From JAPHTQ01 sp050287105 (GTDB lineage Bacteria; Pseudomonadota; Gammaproteobacteria; Thiohalomonadales; Thiohalomonadaceae): DNA of 31,068 nucleotides. The stretch covers positions 1 through 31,068 of the forward strand of contig JBNKBG010000025.1 of NCBI GenBank assembly GCA_050287105.1. Direction: 5' to 3'. The notes beneath the pieces are model-generated. The model searched no databases and had not been told where the DNA came from. It worked only from the letters and a program-made list of their open reading frames with translations. Positions 15,115-23,662 of the stretch are shown in pieces. Position numbers and translations under genes: made by a program. Numbering within the stretch: the first letter of the stretch is position 1; the number at the start of each line of letters is the position of its first letter.

Positions 15115-16116
15115 TTACAAAACATCCCCACTGTAACCCTGGCTCTCCAGGATCTCGCGCAGTCGACGTAGCGCCTCGATCTGGATCTGGCGCACCCGCT
15201 CCCGGGTCACACCGATCTCCGCTCCCACCTCTTCCAGGGTCGAAACATCATAGCCATGCAGGCCGAAGCGGCGCTCCACCACTTCGCGTTGCTTGTCACT
15301 CAGCTTACTTAGCCACAGATCAATATTGCCGCGAATATCCTCGTCCTGTAGCAGGTCGGAGGGATCCATGTTGTTCTCATCGGGAATCGCATCGAGCAAC
15401 GACTTGTCCGCATCACGGCCCATCGGTACATCGACCGAGGTGACCCGTTCATTCAGCCCCATCATCCGTTTTACATCGGAGAGGGGCTTGTCCAGCATCT
15501 CGGCGATCTCTTCCGGGCTGGGTTCGTGGTCCAGATTTTGCGCCAGATGACGCGCGGCACGCAGGTAGACGTTGATCTCCTTGACCACATGGATCGGCAG
15601 ACGGATGGTGCGGGTCTGGTTCATGATCGCCCGCTCGATGGTCTGACGGATCCACCAGGTGGCGTAGGTGGAGAAACGGAAGCCCCGTTCAGGATCAAAT
15701 TTTTCCACCGCGCGAATCAAACCGAGGTTCCCTTCTTCAATCAGGTCCAGCAGTGCCAGACCACGGTTGAGATAGCGGCGCGCAATCTTCACCACCAGGC
15801 GCAGGTTGCTCTCGATCATGCGCTTGCGGCCCGCCTCTTCGCCCCGTTGTGCCATGCGCGAGTAGTAGACCTCTTCCTCGGCACTTAACAGCGGCGAAAA
15901 ACCGATCTCGCTGAGATAGAGGCGGGTCGCGTCCAGCTGTCCATCGGGTATCGTACCCGCGGTAAAGGTCACTTCCTTGTCAGCGTCATATTCAACCGCC
16001 TCCTCATCAACGCCATCCACTTCTTTCTCGTCTTCTTCATCACCCGAGTCAAGGAGATCCTTATCCTCATCATCTTCAAATTTTTCGTTCTCTTCGGGCG
16101 TTATTTTATTACTCAT
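15115..16116 (-). CDS. rpoS: RNA polymerase sigma factor RpoS
   Basis: A 333-residue sigma-70 family factor of the stationary-phase and general-stress group. An acidic N-terminal segment (about 8-48) is followed by region 1.2 (DATRLYLSEIGFSPLLSAEEE), region 2 (RKRMIESNLRLVVKIARRYLNRGLALLDLIEEGNLGL and FSTYATWWIRQTIERAI, both given as landmarks near 98-165), region 3, and the region 4 helix-turn-helix GVTRERVRQIQ near the C-terminus. Directly follows nlpD by 10 bases, the classic arrangement in which a main rpoS promoter lies inside nlpD. TGAGGAAAG serves as ribosome binding site. Ends convergent with the Mth938-like gene. Confidence 0.96.
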   Translation of the reverse strand: MSNKITPEENEKFEDDEDKDLLDSGDEEDEKEVDGVDEEAVEYDADKEVTFTAGTIPDGQLDATRLYLSEIGFSPLLSAEEEVYYSRMAQRGEEAGRKRMIESNLRLVVKIARRYLNRGLALLDLIEEGNLGLIRAVEKFDPERGFRFSTYATWWIRQTIERAIMNQTRTIRLPIHVVKEINVYLRAARHLAQNLDHEPSPEEIAEMLDKPLSDVKRMMGLNERVTSVDVPMGRDADKSLLDAIPDENNMDPSDLLQDEDIRGNIDLWLSKLSDKQREVVERRFGLHGYDVSTLEEVGAEIGVTRERVRQIQIEALRRLREILESQGYSGDVL

Positions 16117-16120
16117 AAAT

Positions 16121-16129
16121 CTTTCCTCA
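16121..16129 (-). promoter_or_regulatory. rpoS ribosome binding site overlapping nlpD stop
   Basis: On the minus strand TGAGGAAAG begins with the nlpD stop codon TGA and lies 4-5 bases before the rpoS ATG at 16116. The overlap suggests that nlpD termination influences rpoS initiation. Confidence 0.7.
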
Positions 16130-16936
16130 GGAACCTCGTCTTGGCAGGTAACTCATGGGATCCACCGGTTTGCCATTACGACGGATCTCGAAATGCAGCA
16201 TAATCCCTTCCTTGCCGCTATCCCCCATTTCGGCGATCAGCTCGCCCTGTTTTACCGTTTTCCCTTCTTCAACTAATAACGTGCGGTTGTGCCCATAGGC
16301 ACTGAGATAGGAATCGTTATGTTTAATGATGATCAGTTTTCCATAACCGAGTAGACCGCTCCCACTATAGACCACCGTGCCACCTGCTGCCGCACGGATC
16401 TGCTGGCCCATACTGCCACCGATATCCAGTCCCTTTTTACCCTTACTGGGCGAATAGCCGTTGAGTATCTTTCCTGTCGTCGGCCAGGCCCAGTGTACGG
16501 CACTGCCCCTGATCCGTTGATAGGTGCTTTCAACCTTGCTACGCAAGGTGGATACCACCGCGGCAGATGATGGCCGCGTTGTATTTGTGCCACTGTTCCC
16601 CTCTATATCGGCCCCATTTTCTGTCACTTGAGATGGAGTGGTTGTCCCACCAGCCTGAGGCAGATCGGTACGCACCTCACGTCCCGGAGGAATGAGGTAA
16701 ATATGGTCACCGGGGTGAATAATAAAGGGCGGAGAAATATTGTTCCATGCAGCAACTTCCTGGTGATCGTACCCATAGCGCCAGGCGATAGAGTACAAGG
16801 TGTCGCCGGCACTCACCCGATAGTCGATCATGTTGCCTTCCACGTTGAGCGGCTGTAGCTCACCGCAGCCGCTTATCCATGCGGCACAGAGCATAACCAA
16901 CCCTCCCAAACGCAACCGTCTAACCATTACCACCAC
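16127..16936 (-). CDS. nlpD: Murein amidase activator lipoprotein NlpD
   Basis: A 269-residue lipoprotein, shorter than E. coli NlpD. The lipobox ISGC places the lipidated cysteine at residue 24. A LysM domain (about 38-82, YRVSAGDTLYSIAWRYG) binds peptidoglycan. A C-terminal M23/LytM domain (about 150-265) reads MLHFEIR: Met246 takes the place of the first His of the HxH zinc motif, as in E. coli NlpD, so it is probably a non-enzymatic activator of septal amidases. Start overlaps the upstream yqaA-like gene by 17 bases; rpoS follows after 10 bases. Confidence 0.94.
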   Translation of the reverse strand: MVVMVRRLRLGGLVMLCAAWISGCGELQPLNVEGNMIDYRVSAGDTLYSIAWRYGYDHQEVAAWNNISPPFIIHPGDHIYLIPPGREVRTDLPQAGGTTTPSQVTENGADIEGNSGTNTTRPSSAAVVSTLRSKVESTYQRIRGSAVHWAWPTTGKILNGYSPSKGKKGLDIGGSMGQQIRAAAGGTVVYSGSGLLGYGKLIIIKHNDSYLSAYGHNRTLLVEEGKTVKQGELIAEMGDSGKEGIMLHFEIRRNGKPVDPMSYLPRRGS

Positions 16937-17510
16937 TATTCAGAATGAAGTAGAGCACCAGTAGTACAATCACCAACGCCCAACTGATGCGATCAATATA
17001 GAGACGCAACGATTGCTCCATTTTCTCCCCACCCCAGCGCATCAGGCCGGCAACCAGGAAGAAACGCCCGCCACGACCTATGGCCGAGGCCAGTAGAAAG
17101 GGGAAAAAGGCCATGCCCATAACCCCCGCACTAATAGTAAAGAGCTTGTAGGGGATCGGTGAGAAACCGGCAAGAAACACCGCCCAGAAACCCCAGATGC
17201 CGAACCATTCATTGACCTTGAGATAGGCCGACCAATATCCCATCTGCTGCAACCACGGCGTCACATAATCAAAGGCAAATACCCCGATGAGATAGCCCAG
17301 AATACCACCCAGTACCGAGGCCAGGGTGGTCAGCATTGCAAGACGCCATGCCTGCTGCGGCTTGGCCAGGGCCATTGGTGCCAGCATCACATCAGGAGGG
17401 ACCGGAAAGAAGGAGGATTCGGCAAAACTGAGCCCGCCCAGGTACCAGGGGGCGTGTGGATGGCGCGACCACCCCAGGACACGCTCATAGAGTGCGGAAA
17501 AGATCTTCAT
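16920..17510 (-). CDS. yqaA: DedA/SNARE-associated family membrane protein, YqaA-like
   Basis: A 196-residue inner-membrane protein. Visible features: FPVPPDVMLAPMALA (the conserved proline-rich re-entrant motif), a glycine-rich GGILGYLIG segment, GFSPIPYKLFTISAG, and a C-terminal transmembrane helix at about 175-191. These match the DedA-type/VTT family, linked to lipid carrier or phospholipid flipping and membrane homeostasis. The YqaA subgroup name rests on its size and on its position between pcm and nlpD, as in several gammaproteobacteria. Its ATG overlaps the pcm stop (ATGA). Confidence 0.82.
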   Translation of the reverse strand: MKIFSALYERVLGWSRHPHAPWYLGGLSFAESSFFPVPPDVMLAPMALAKPQQAWRLAMLTTLASVLGGILGYLIGVFAFDYVTPWLQQMGYWSAYLKVNEWFGIWGFWAVFLAGFSPIPYKLFTISAGVMGMAFFPFLLASAIGRGGRFFLVAGLMRWGGEKMEQSLRLYIDRISWALVIVLLVLYFILNSGGNG

Positions 17511-18181
17511 CGACTTCCTTTACTGTCGGTACCGCCTAACATCGGCACAAAGGTGACCATATCAAGCAGATGGCTGGTAAATTCTTCTCCCTGACGGGTG
17601 ATCTGCAACAGCTCCTGTCCACCACCCTCGCCTACCGGGATGATCAGGTGGCCACCGTCGGCCAGTTGTTGCAGCAACGCCTCGGGAACCGTTGGTGGTG
17701 CCGCGGTCACCAGAATGGCATCAAAGGGGGCTTCGCTCTTCCACCCTTCATAACCGTCACCGTGACGCATCCGCATCGGTGCCAGGCGGATCTCGCCAAG
17801 GGTACGTCGCGCCCTGTCATGCAGGGCCCGGATGCGTTCGATGGTATAGACCTCCAGACCCAGGCTGGTCAGGATCGCCGTCTGGTAGCCACAGCCGGTC
17901 CCCACCTCCAGCACCTTGTGCGGCGAGTTGCTGAGTAACGCCTCGGTCATGCGCGCCACCACATAGGGCTGGGAGATGGTCTGGCCACTGCCGATGGGCA
18001 GCGCGGTGTCCTCGTAGGCACGGGAGGAGAGCGCCTCGTCGACGAACAGGTGGCGTGGCACCAGGCGAATGGCCGCCAGTACACGCGAGTCGTTGATCCC
18101 CTTCTCCGCCAAACGCTGTACCAGCCTTTCGCGGGTACGCTGCGAGGTCATACCGATCCCCTGAAGGCGTTGCGGGGTCAT
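17507..18181 (-). CDS. pcm: Protein-L-isoaspartate O-methyltransferase
   Basis: A 224-residue SAM-dependent repair enzyme that methylates L-isoaspartyl residues in aged proteins. Diagnostic motifs: LPIGSGQTISQPYVVARM (61-78), the SAM-binding VLEVGTGCGYQTAIL (90-104), RHGDGYEGW and FDAILVTAAPP. ATG at 18181 abuts the surE stop with no gap; residue 11 (MTSQRTRERL) also fits the E. coli start. Overlaps the next gene by 4 bases. Cotranscribed with surE, the usual stress-survival pairing upstream of rpoS. Confidence 0.96.
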   Translation of the reverse strand: MTPQRLQGIGMTSQRTRERLVQRLAEKGINDSRVLAAIRLVPRHLFVDEALSSRAYEDTALPIGSGQTISQPYVVARMTEALLSNSPHKVLEVGTGCGYQTAILTSLGLEVYTIERIRALHDRARRTLGEIRLAPMRMRHGDGYEGWKSEAPFDAILVTAAPPTVPEALLQQLADGGHLIIPVGEGGGQELLQITRQGEEFTSHLLDMVTFVPMLGGTDSKGSR

Positions 18182-18940
18182 CTATTCGATCCCCTCAAGC
18201 CAGTTGGCCATCTCATCCAGCAGGGTATGCCGGGTGAGATCCACCTGGATCGGCGTTACCGACACCTTCTGCTGACGAATAGCGTGGAAATCGGTACCGG
18301 GACCGGCATCCTGCTCAATGCCCGCGGGACCGATCCAGTAGATCGGACGGCCACGTGGATCGCGGTCCTGAATCACCGCCTCAGCCTTGTGACGGTGACC
18401 GAGCCGGGTCACCTCAAAGCCTTGCAATGCTTCCCACGGCAGGTCAGGGACATTCACATTCAGGATGGTGTCTGCCGGTAGCGGATTTTGCTGTAGTCGT
18501 TGCAACAGGCTGATCGCCACACGGGCAGCTGTCTCGTAGTGGGTAAACTGGTGACCAGAAGCGGCACACAGGGAAACGGCCATCGCTGGCAGACCGAGAA
18601 AACGCCCCTCCATCGCCGCCGCCACGGTGCCGGAATAGAGCACATCATCGCCCAGGTTGGCCCCGGCATTGATCCCGGAGATGACCATATCAGGCTCATC
18701 TTCCAGCATTCCGGTAATGGCAATGTGCACACAATCTGTAGGGGTACCATCGACCCGGTAGACATGCTCTCTCACGGGATGAACCCGCAGGGGGATATCC
18801 AGGGTCAGCGAGTTACTCGCACCGCTGCGGTCACGCTCCGGCGCCACCACGGTGACCTCCGCGATCTGCGCCAGATGCTCCGCCAGACAGTTAATTCCCG
18901 GGGCCAGATAGCCATCATCGTTACTAATTAATATTTTCAT
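18182..18940 (-). CDS. surE: 5'/3'-nucleotidase SurE
   Basis: A 252-residue metal-dependent survival phosphatase. The N-terminal SNDDG (6-10) supplies the metal-binding aspartates; RSGASNSLTL (38-47), VDGTPTDCVHIAI and SGINAGANLGDDVLYSGTVAAA in part are family signatures. It dephosphorylates nucleoside monophosphates and short polyphosphates in the cytoplasm. First gene of the surE-pcm-yqaA-nlpD-rpoS block; divergent from the Smr gene. ATG start with a short AT-rich leader. Confidence 0.96.
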   Translation of the reverse strand: MKILISNDDGYLAPGINCLAEHLAQIAEVTVVAPERDRSGASNSLTLDIPLRVHPVREHVYRVDGTPTDCVHIAITGMLEDEPDMVISGINAGANLGDDVLYSGTVAAAMEGRFLGLPAMAVSLCAASGHQFTHYETAARVAISLLQRLQQNPLPADTILNVNVPDLPWEALQGFEVTRLGHRHKAEAVIQDRDPRGRPIYWIGPAGIEQDAGPGTDFHAIRQQKVSVTPIQVDLTRHTLLDEMANWLEGIE

Positions 18941-19083
18941 TCTTTTCAGTCAGGCGCCTGGCAGGTACATCGGTTGGCTCAATAATTTTTTGCTATCCAA
19001 CTATACCAGTGACTGTCCGTTGGCATGAAGTCAAAAAGCGTATGATAGACTCGAAAAATACAACGAATGGCCAACGTAAGCCA
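18941..19083. promoter_or_regulatory. Divergent promoter region, surE / Smr gene
   Basis: It contains a perfect 10-bp palindrome CAGGCGCCTG at 18951-18960 close to the surE start, a possible operator. On the plus strand TTGGCA (19020-19025) and TATGAT (19041-19046), each 5 of 6 matches, have a short 15-base spacer and could start the Smr transcript about 30 bases before its ATG. Confidence 0.45.
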
Positions 19084-19641
19084 ATGAGCAAGAAAGATAA
19101 AATCAGCAGCGAGGACAAAATGCTGTTCCGTGAGGCAGTGGCCGATGCGTCACCGCTGGCGCAGCAACGCGTCCCGCCCCATCGCGACCCACCACCGCCC
19201 AAACCGATCAAGCGTGAGGAAGACGAAAAGCAGGTGATGGATGACATGCTCGGCGGCGATATCGACCCGGCAGATCTGGAGACCGGAGAAGAGTTGCTCT
19301 ACTGCCGCAGCGGCCTGCAACACAGTGTGTTGAAGAAGTTGCGCCGCGGCCACTATGCGATAGAGGCGGAACTGGATCTGCATGGGATGCGGGTAGAGGA
19401 GGCGCGCCAGGCCCTCACCGCATTCCTCCACCACGCCCTAACGCAGCGACTGAAAACCGTGCGCATCATCCACGGCAAGGGACATGGCTCACTGCACAAA
19501 CAGCCGGTACTCAAAGGCAAGGTCAACCACTGGTTGCGCCAGCGTATCGAGATACTCGCCTTCTGCTCCGCCCGGCCGGTAGACGGTGGCACAGGAGCCG
19601 TGTACGTCCTGCTGCGGCGTGAGAATCCGCGCAAAACCTGA
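19084..19641 (+). CDS. Smr-domain protein (SmrA/SmrB family)
   Basis: 185 residues from the ATG at 19084, chosen because MSKKDKISSEDKMLF matches the E. coli SmrB N-terminal pattern (SEEDQALF); an upstream ATG at 19009 would add 25 unconserved residues and overlap the likely promoter. The Smr domain occupies the C-terminal half: LDLHG, then EARQALTAFL, then IIHGKGHGS and GGTGAVYVLLRR. Smr domains nick DNA or RNA; SmrB cuts mRNA at collided ribosomes in E. coli. Whether this is the SmrA or SmrB type is open. It interrupts the usual truD-surE adjacency together with the chemotaxis receptor. Confidence 0.88.
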   Translation: MSKKDKISSEDKMLFREAVADASPLAQQRVPPHRDPPPPKPIKREEDEKQVMDDMLGGDIDPADLETGEELLYCRSGLQHSVLKKLRRGHYAIEAELDLHGMRVEEARQALTAFLHHALTQRLKTVRIIHGKGHGSLHKQPVLKGKVNHWLRQRIEILAFCSARPVDGGTGAVYVLLRRENPRKT

Positions 19642-19654
19642 GACCCGAAAGGAT

Positions 19655-19681
19655 TCAAGTAGTTAGATCGCTTGCCGATAA
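19655..19681 (+). promoter_or_regulatory. Flagellar sigma-28 (FliA) promoter for the chemotaxis receptor
   Basis: TCAAGT (19655-19660) and GCCGATAA (19674-19681) match the gammaproteobacterial FliA -35 and -10 elements. The distance from the first base of one to the first base of the other is 19, exactly that of the E. coli consensus. It is in the right orientation in the 107-base gap before the receptor gene. Confidence 0.85.
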
Positions 19682-19748
19682 CTGGAATAGCGGCCATGTG
19701 ATGGCCATACTCTGCTGGTAGTAACCAGGATGTAGCGGTTATCGAACC

Positions 19749-21356
19749 ATGATGCGTATTTTTTCCGGTATTCGTAGCAAGATGTTGCTGATAACAGGAA
19801 GTGGCACCGTGCTGCTGCTCGCCGCGGCCCTGTATGGCTTCTGGGGCTCGGATCAGAATCAGCAGCAATACCAGGCGTTAATCAACGGCGAGCTTGCCAC
19901 CGAACGAGCCCTGTTGTTACTGCGTAATGACTTCTCCCAACTGACTCTGAGCTGGAATCAAATCCTGCTGCATGCCGGCGATGCCACTGAGCAACAAAAA
20001 CAGCGTCAGCGTTTCGAGCAGATCAGCTCCACACTCAAAAAGCACAGCAAAACTCTATTACAACAGCACTCTGGTGATCGGGTCGGAAAAACCCTGAAAA
20101 GTTTCAATCTCTCGCTTGAGAGATTTGAGACGGCCAATCGGACAAATGATTTTTCGCTCGCTGCAAATACCCGGATAGAAGATGAAATCATCACACCGAC
20201 GATGACACTGCTTGATGACGCGATCAGCCAGATTAACCAACAGGCGTCAACGCTAAGCAGTCACACAATCAGCCACGCCAGAGACACCATTAAAACCGGA
20301 CTGATAGCGATGGCCCTGGCCGTCATCTTTGCCTTTATTCAGTTCAACATCTCGTTGAACAGATTCATCCTCAAACCTTCACAGTTACTCGCGCAAAATT
20401 TGAAACGCATGGCGACCCACGACTTCAGCATGATCCTTTCCCGCCATTCCAATGACGAACTGGGAGACATCGCGGAAAGCGCCGGAACCATTCGTGAGTC
20501 AATGCTCGACATGATCAATGAATTGCATGAGGCCAGTGTCCAGCTTGATGCCTCGGTCAACCAGTTAAGCGAGGTGATAGAGATCACCCGCAACGGTGTG
20601 GAACAACAATTGCGCCAGACCGAACAGGTCGCCGCGGCGATCAACGAAATGACCTCTTCGATGGAAGAGGTGGCTGAACATACCGGAGCAGCGGCCATAT
20701 CGGCCACCAGTGCCGATAATGCTGCACAGGATGGACGTCGCGTGGTCACCCATACCATTGAAGATATCGAATCTCTGGCGCAGGAGATGGACAGCGCGTC
20801 CGGTGCTATCAGTGAACTTAAAAGTGAGAGCGAAAAGATCGGCGGTTTGCTGGATGTGATCAAGGGGATCTCCGCGCAAACCAACCTGCTGGCACTCAAC
20901 GCAGCCATCGAGGCGGCACGTGCGGGAGAACAGGGTCGCGGTTTTGCGGTGGTCGCCGACGAGGTACGTGCCCTGGCGACACGAACCCAGCAGTCAACCG
21001 AAGAGATCGAAGAGATGATCGATCGACTTCAGGCCGGTGCCGCCGGTGCGGTGGAGGTGATGGAGAACAGCCGCAAACACACCCGCTCCAGCACCGAACA
21101 GTCGGCCAATGCAGGGACATCGCTGGAGCGCATTACCGTCGCCGTCACCCAGATCACGCAAATGAATGCCCAGATCGCCGAAGCCGCTGAACAGCAACTG
21201 CATGTGGCAGAGGAGATCAACCGCAGCATTATGAACATAAGTGATATCACCGAGCACTCTTCTGAGGGAGGCAAGCGGATCTACGAAGCCAACACCAATC
21301 TGATCAGCATCTCCGAACGCCTGAATAAATTGGTGGCGACCTTCAAGGTAAGCTAA
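19749..21356 (+). CDS. Methyl-accepting chemotaxis protein
   Basis: A 535-residue receptor with transmembrane helix 1 at about 12-31, a periplasmic sensor of about 150 residues (32-180, predicted helical and rich in Gln and Leu, resembling a four-helix bundle), transmembrane helix 2 at about 183-203, a HAMP region (about 205-257) and a cytoplasmic signalling domain. The kinase-binding hairpin tip is fully conserved (QTNLLALNAAIEAARAG and FAVVADEVRALA, residues 377-410). There is no C-terminal NWETF-type pentapeptide for CheR docking. The ligand is unknown. The upstream FliA-type promoter ties expression to flagellum assembly. ATG at 19749 is followed by a second ATG; the nearest AGGA lies 18 bases upstream, so the start could be slightly off. 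Confidence 0.95.
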   Translation: MMRIFSGIRSKMLLITGSGTVLLLAAALYGFWGSDQNQQQYQALINGELATERALLLLRNDFSQLTLSWNQILLHAGDATEQQKQRQRFEQISSTLKKHSKTLLQQHSGDRVGKTLKSFNLSLERFETANRTNDFSLAANTRIEDEIITPTMTLLDDAISQINQQASTLSSHTISHARDTIKTGLIAMALAVIFAFIQFNISLNRFILKPSQLLAQNLKRMATHDFSMILSRHSNDELGDIAESAGTIRESMLDMINELHEASVQLDASVNQLSEVIEITRNGVEQQLRQTEQVAAAINEMTSSMEEVAEHTGAAAISATSADNAAQDGRRVVTHTIEDIESLAQEMDSASGAISELKSESEKIGGLLDVIKGISAQTNLLALNAAIEAARAGEQGRGFAVVADEVRALATRTQQSTEEIEEMIDRLQAGAAGAVEVMENSRKHTRSSTEQSANAGTSLERITVAVTQITQMNAQIAEAAEQQLHVAEEINRSIMNISDITEHSSEGGKRIYEANTNLISISERLNKLVATFKVS

Positions 21357-21383
21357 TAGAAAGAGCCATTCGCAGGACGATCA

Positions 21384-22436
21384 TCAGGAAGGTAAAGCAA
21401 CATCCCGTGCCAGCACAAGCTCTCGCAGCACACTCGTGGCATAGGTACCCGCAGGCAGTGCAAACTCAAGCTGCAACACATCCGGCTCGACAAACTGCCA
21501 CTGCAATCCCGCTACCGGCAAACGCAGGGAGCGCCGTTCCTGTTCCAGCCCAGCCTTCTCCAACCCCTCGCGTAGAACGGTTTCATCTGCCAACTGCGCC
21601 GTTTCCAGCGCCAATACCTCGGCAAGCACCGCGGGCTTGCCACGCCCCCATAGCGGTCCACCCGGATGGAGTTCACCCTCAGCGACCTTGCGTTCGATCT
21701 CACTGCTCAGGAGCCGCACGGTAAAGGTACTGGTGGTGCCGTTCATTAACAGCGATTCGCCTGGCAGCGCCCGCTCCCAGTTCCCTGCCGCGACCCGTGC
21801 ACTAAGCACCCGATTAAAGAGCCAGGAGCGCGCCGCGGAGAGATAGAGTCCGCGAAGATGACGATCCCTTTCGTGGAACTCACCACAAAATAGCGCCTGT
21901 GCCTTCGCCAGATTACCGCCATCATGACCGAAGCGTTGCGCGCCAAAATAGTTGGGGACACCAAGCACGCGAACTTTCTCCAGGCGTTGCTCCAGATCGG
22001 CACACTCCCCCGCCAGCGCACGCAGGGTGATGCGAAAGCAGTTCTGCAACAGATTACCACGCTTCAATTTACGGTGATGGCGATCCACATCGAGGAGCGT
22101 GATCTCAGCGGATTCAAGCGCTTGCCAATCAGGTTCCTGCTTGCCGCTGAGGTTGATACTGAAGTACTGCGTGGTCACTGCATGGCGGTCCTTGAGTCCC
22201 GCATAACCGACTTCACTCAGTGGCACCCTGGCTAGTTCGGCCAGTTGCCGCGCCAGCCACTCGGTGTTGGTATTACGTTTGCGGATATGTAACAGAGCGT
22301 GGTTGCCATTGCCGTCCGGATCAAAACCGAGCACTTCGTCGACCACGAAATCTTCGGCAGTGGTACGGAAGTTGGCAGTGCAGGCAGGCCTGGAAAAAGC
22401 GTAGGCCCAATCAGGCAGGGGTTGATTTTCACTCAT
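21384..22436 (-). CDS. truD: tRNA pseudouridine(13) synthase TruD
   Basis: A 350-residue enzyme that isomerises U13 of tRNA-Glu. TTAEDFVVDEVLGF near the N-terminus, catalytic Asp83 in YAGLKDRHA, VPNYFGAQRFGHDGGN and the final LPAGTYATSVLREL are TruD signatures. Start overlaps the ispF stop by 8 bases (ATGAGTGA), so it is translationally coupled to it. Ends convergent with the chemotaxis receptor, 27 bases apart, with no clear terminator between them. Confidence 0.96.
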   Translation of the reverse strand: MSENQPLPDWAYAFSRPACTANFRTTAEDFVVDEVLGFDPDGNGNHALLHIRKRNTNTEWLARQLAELARVPLSEVGYAGLKDRHAVTTQYFSINLSGKQEPDWQALESAEITLLDVDRHHRKLKRGNLLQNCFRITLRALAGECADLEQRLEKVRVLGVPNYFGAQRFGHDGGNLAKAQALFCGEFHERDRHLRGLYLSAARSWLFNRVLSARVAAGNWERALPGESLLMNGTTSTFTVRLLSSEIERKVAEGELHPGGPLWGRGKPAVLAEVLALETAQLADETVLREGLEKAGLEQERRSLRLPVAGLQWQFVEPDVLQLEFALPAGTYATSVLRELVLARDVALPS

Positions 22437-22902
22437 GCATTAACAGCACGACAGCGTGGGCAGCTATCCCCTCTTCGCGTCCGGCAAAACCCAGCCTTTC
22501 GGTGGTCGTCGCCTTGACGTTGACCTGATTGATCGCCGCCTGAAGATCCTGCGCCAGATTTTCACGCATGGTGTCCACATGCATGTAGAGCTTTGGTGCC
22601 TGAGCGATGATGGTCATGTCGGCATTCCCCAGGCGATAACCGTGCTGCCCAACCAGCTCCATCACTCGACGCAACAGGATTCGGCTATCGATGCCGGCAA
22701 ATTCGGCACTGCTATCGGGAAAGTGGCGCCCGATATCCCCCAGGGCCAGGGCACCCAGTAACGCATCACACAGGGCATGAATCAGTACATCGCCGTCGGA
22801 GTGTGCGGCAAAGCTGTGGTGGTGTGCGATACGCACGCCACCAAGGACTATATGATCGCCTTCGGTAAAGGCGTGTACGTCATAACCGTGTCCGATTCTC
22901 AT
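22429..22902 (-). CDS. ispF: 2-C-methyl-D-erythritol 2,4-cyclodiphosphate synthase
   Basis: A 157-residue MEP-pathway enzyme, usual length. Zinc ligands Asp8 and His10 (GYDVHAF) and His42 (GDVLIHALCDALLGAL) are all present, along with HSDGD. It cyclises the CDP-ME 2-phosphate intermediate, releasing CMP. Follows ispD by 15 bases and overlaps truD. Confidence 0.97.
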   Translation of the reverse strand: MRIGHGYDVHAFTEGDHIVLGGVRIAHHHSFAAHSDGDVLIHALCDALLGALALGDIGRHFPDSSAEFAGIDSRILLRRVMELVGQHGYRLGNADMTIIAQAPKLYMHVDTMRENLAQDLQAAINQVNVKATTTERLGFAGREEGIAAHAVVLLMHE

Positions 22903-22917
22903 TGGAGCGCTCCCGAG

Positions 22918-23628
22918 TCAGTCAATCTGTTCATCCTGCTGCGCCAGATAGAGTTGCGCCAATGCCAGATCCTGCGGCCGGGTGATCTTGATATTGTCAC
23001 CATGCCCCTCGACCATCTTCGGCGTCTTACCTGTCAGTTCCATGGCCGATGCATCGTCAGTCACCAGTTGGCCATGATGCAGCGCCGCTTCGAGTGCCTC
23101 GCGCAACTCACCCAGACGAAACATCTGCGGGGTGAGGGCACGCCACAGGTGTTCCCGCGATACGGTTTCCACTACCCCATCATCACTATCCGTACGTTTC
23201 ATCGTATCGGCAACTGGTAAACCCAACAGACCACCGACCGGATGCGCCTGAAGTACGTCGATCAAATGCTCAAGATCTTCACGCCGCAGACAGGGGCGCG
23301 CCGCATCATGTACCAGCACCCAGTCATTTTCATCTGCCTGAGATATCAGACTATTCAACGCATTGAGTACCGAGTGGCAACGTTCATCACCGCCCAGCGC
23401 CGTATAGAGTTTTGCATGGTGCAGAGAGAGATCGCGCCACCAGGGATCGTTTTCACTCAGGACAACCACGACACCCTCAATCTTCGGGTGATCGAGAAAA
23501 CGGGCCAGGGTATGTTCCAGCACCGTTTTGCCGTGCAGCGACAGATACTGTTTGGGACGATCCGCCTGCATCCGGCTACCGACACCGGCGGCGGGGATCA
23601 CTGCCCAGAATTTTGGCTTGTCAGACAT
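22918..23628 (-). CDS. ispD: 2-C-methyl-D-erythritol 4-phosphate cytidylyltransferase
   Basis: A 236-residue nucleotidyltransferase of the MEP isoprenoid pathway, joining CTP to MEP. The N-terminal AVIPAAGVGSRM with Arg19, then KQYL with Lys26, forms the CTP-binding loop; VLVHDAARPCL and TDDASAMEL are the other family marks. It starts 34 bases after ftsB and is followed by ispF, which catalyses a later step. Confidence 0.97.
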   Translation of the reverse strand: MSDKPKFWAVIPAAGVGSRMQADRPKQYLSLHGKTVLEHTLARFLDHPKIEGVVVVLSENDPWWRDLSLHHAKLYTALGGDERCHSVLNALNSLISQADENDWVLVHDAARPCLRREDLEHLIDVLQAHPVGGLLGLPVADTMKRTDSDDGVVETVSREHLWRALTPQMFRLGELREALEAALHHGQLVTDDASAMELTGKTPKMVEGHGDNIKITRPQDLALAQLYLAQQDEQID

Positions 23629-23662
23629 AACTAAGTGTTGGCTTTCTCAGTAATGACACGGG

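Noticed and set aside
19009..19083. Longer N-terminus for the Smr protein starting at 19009
   Set aside because: These residues are not similar to SmrB and overlap the candidate promoter; the ATG at 19084 fits the family.
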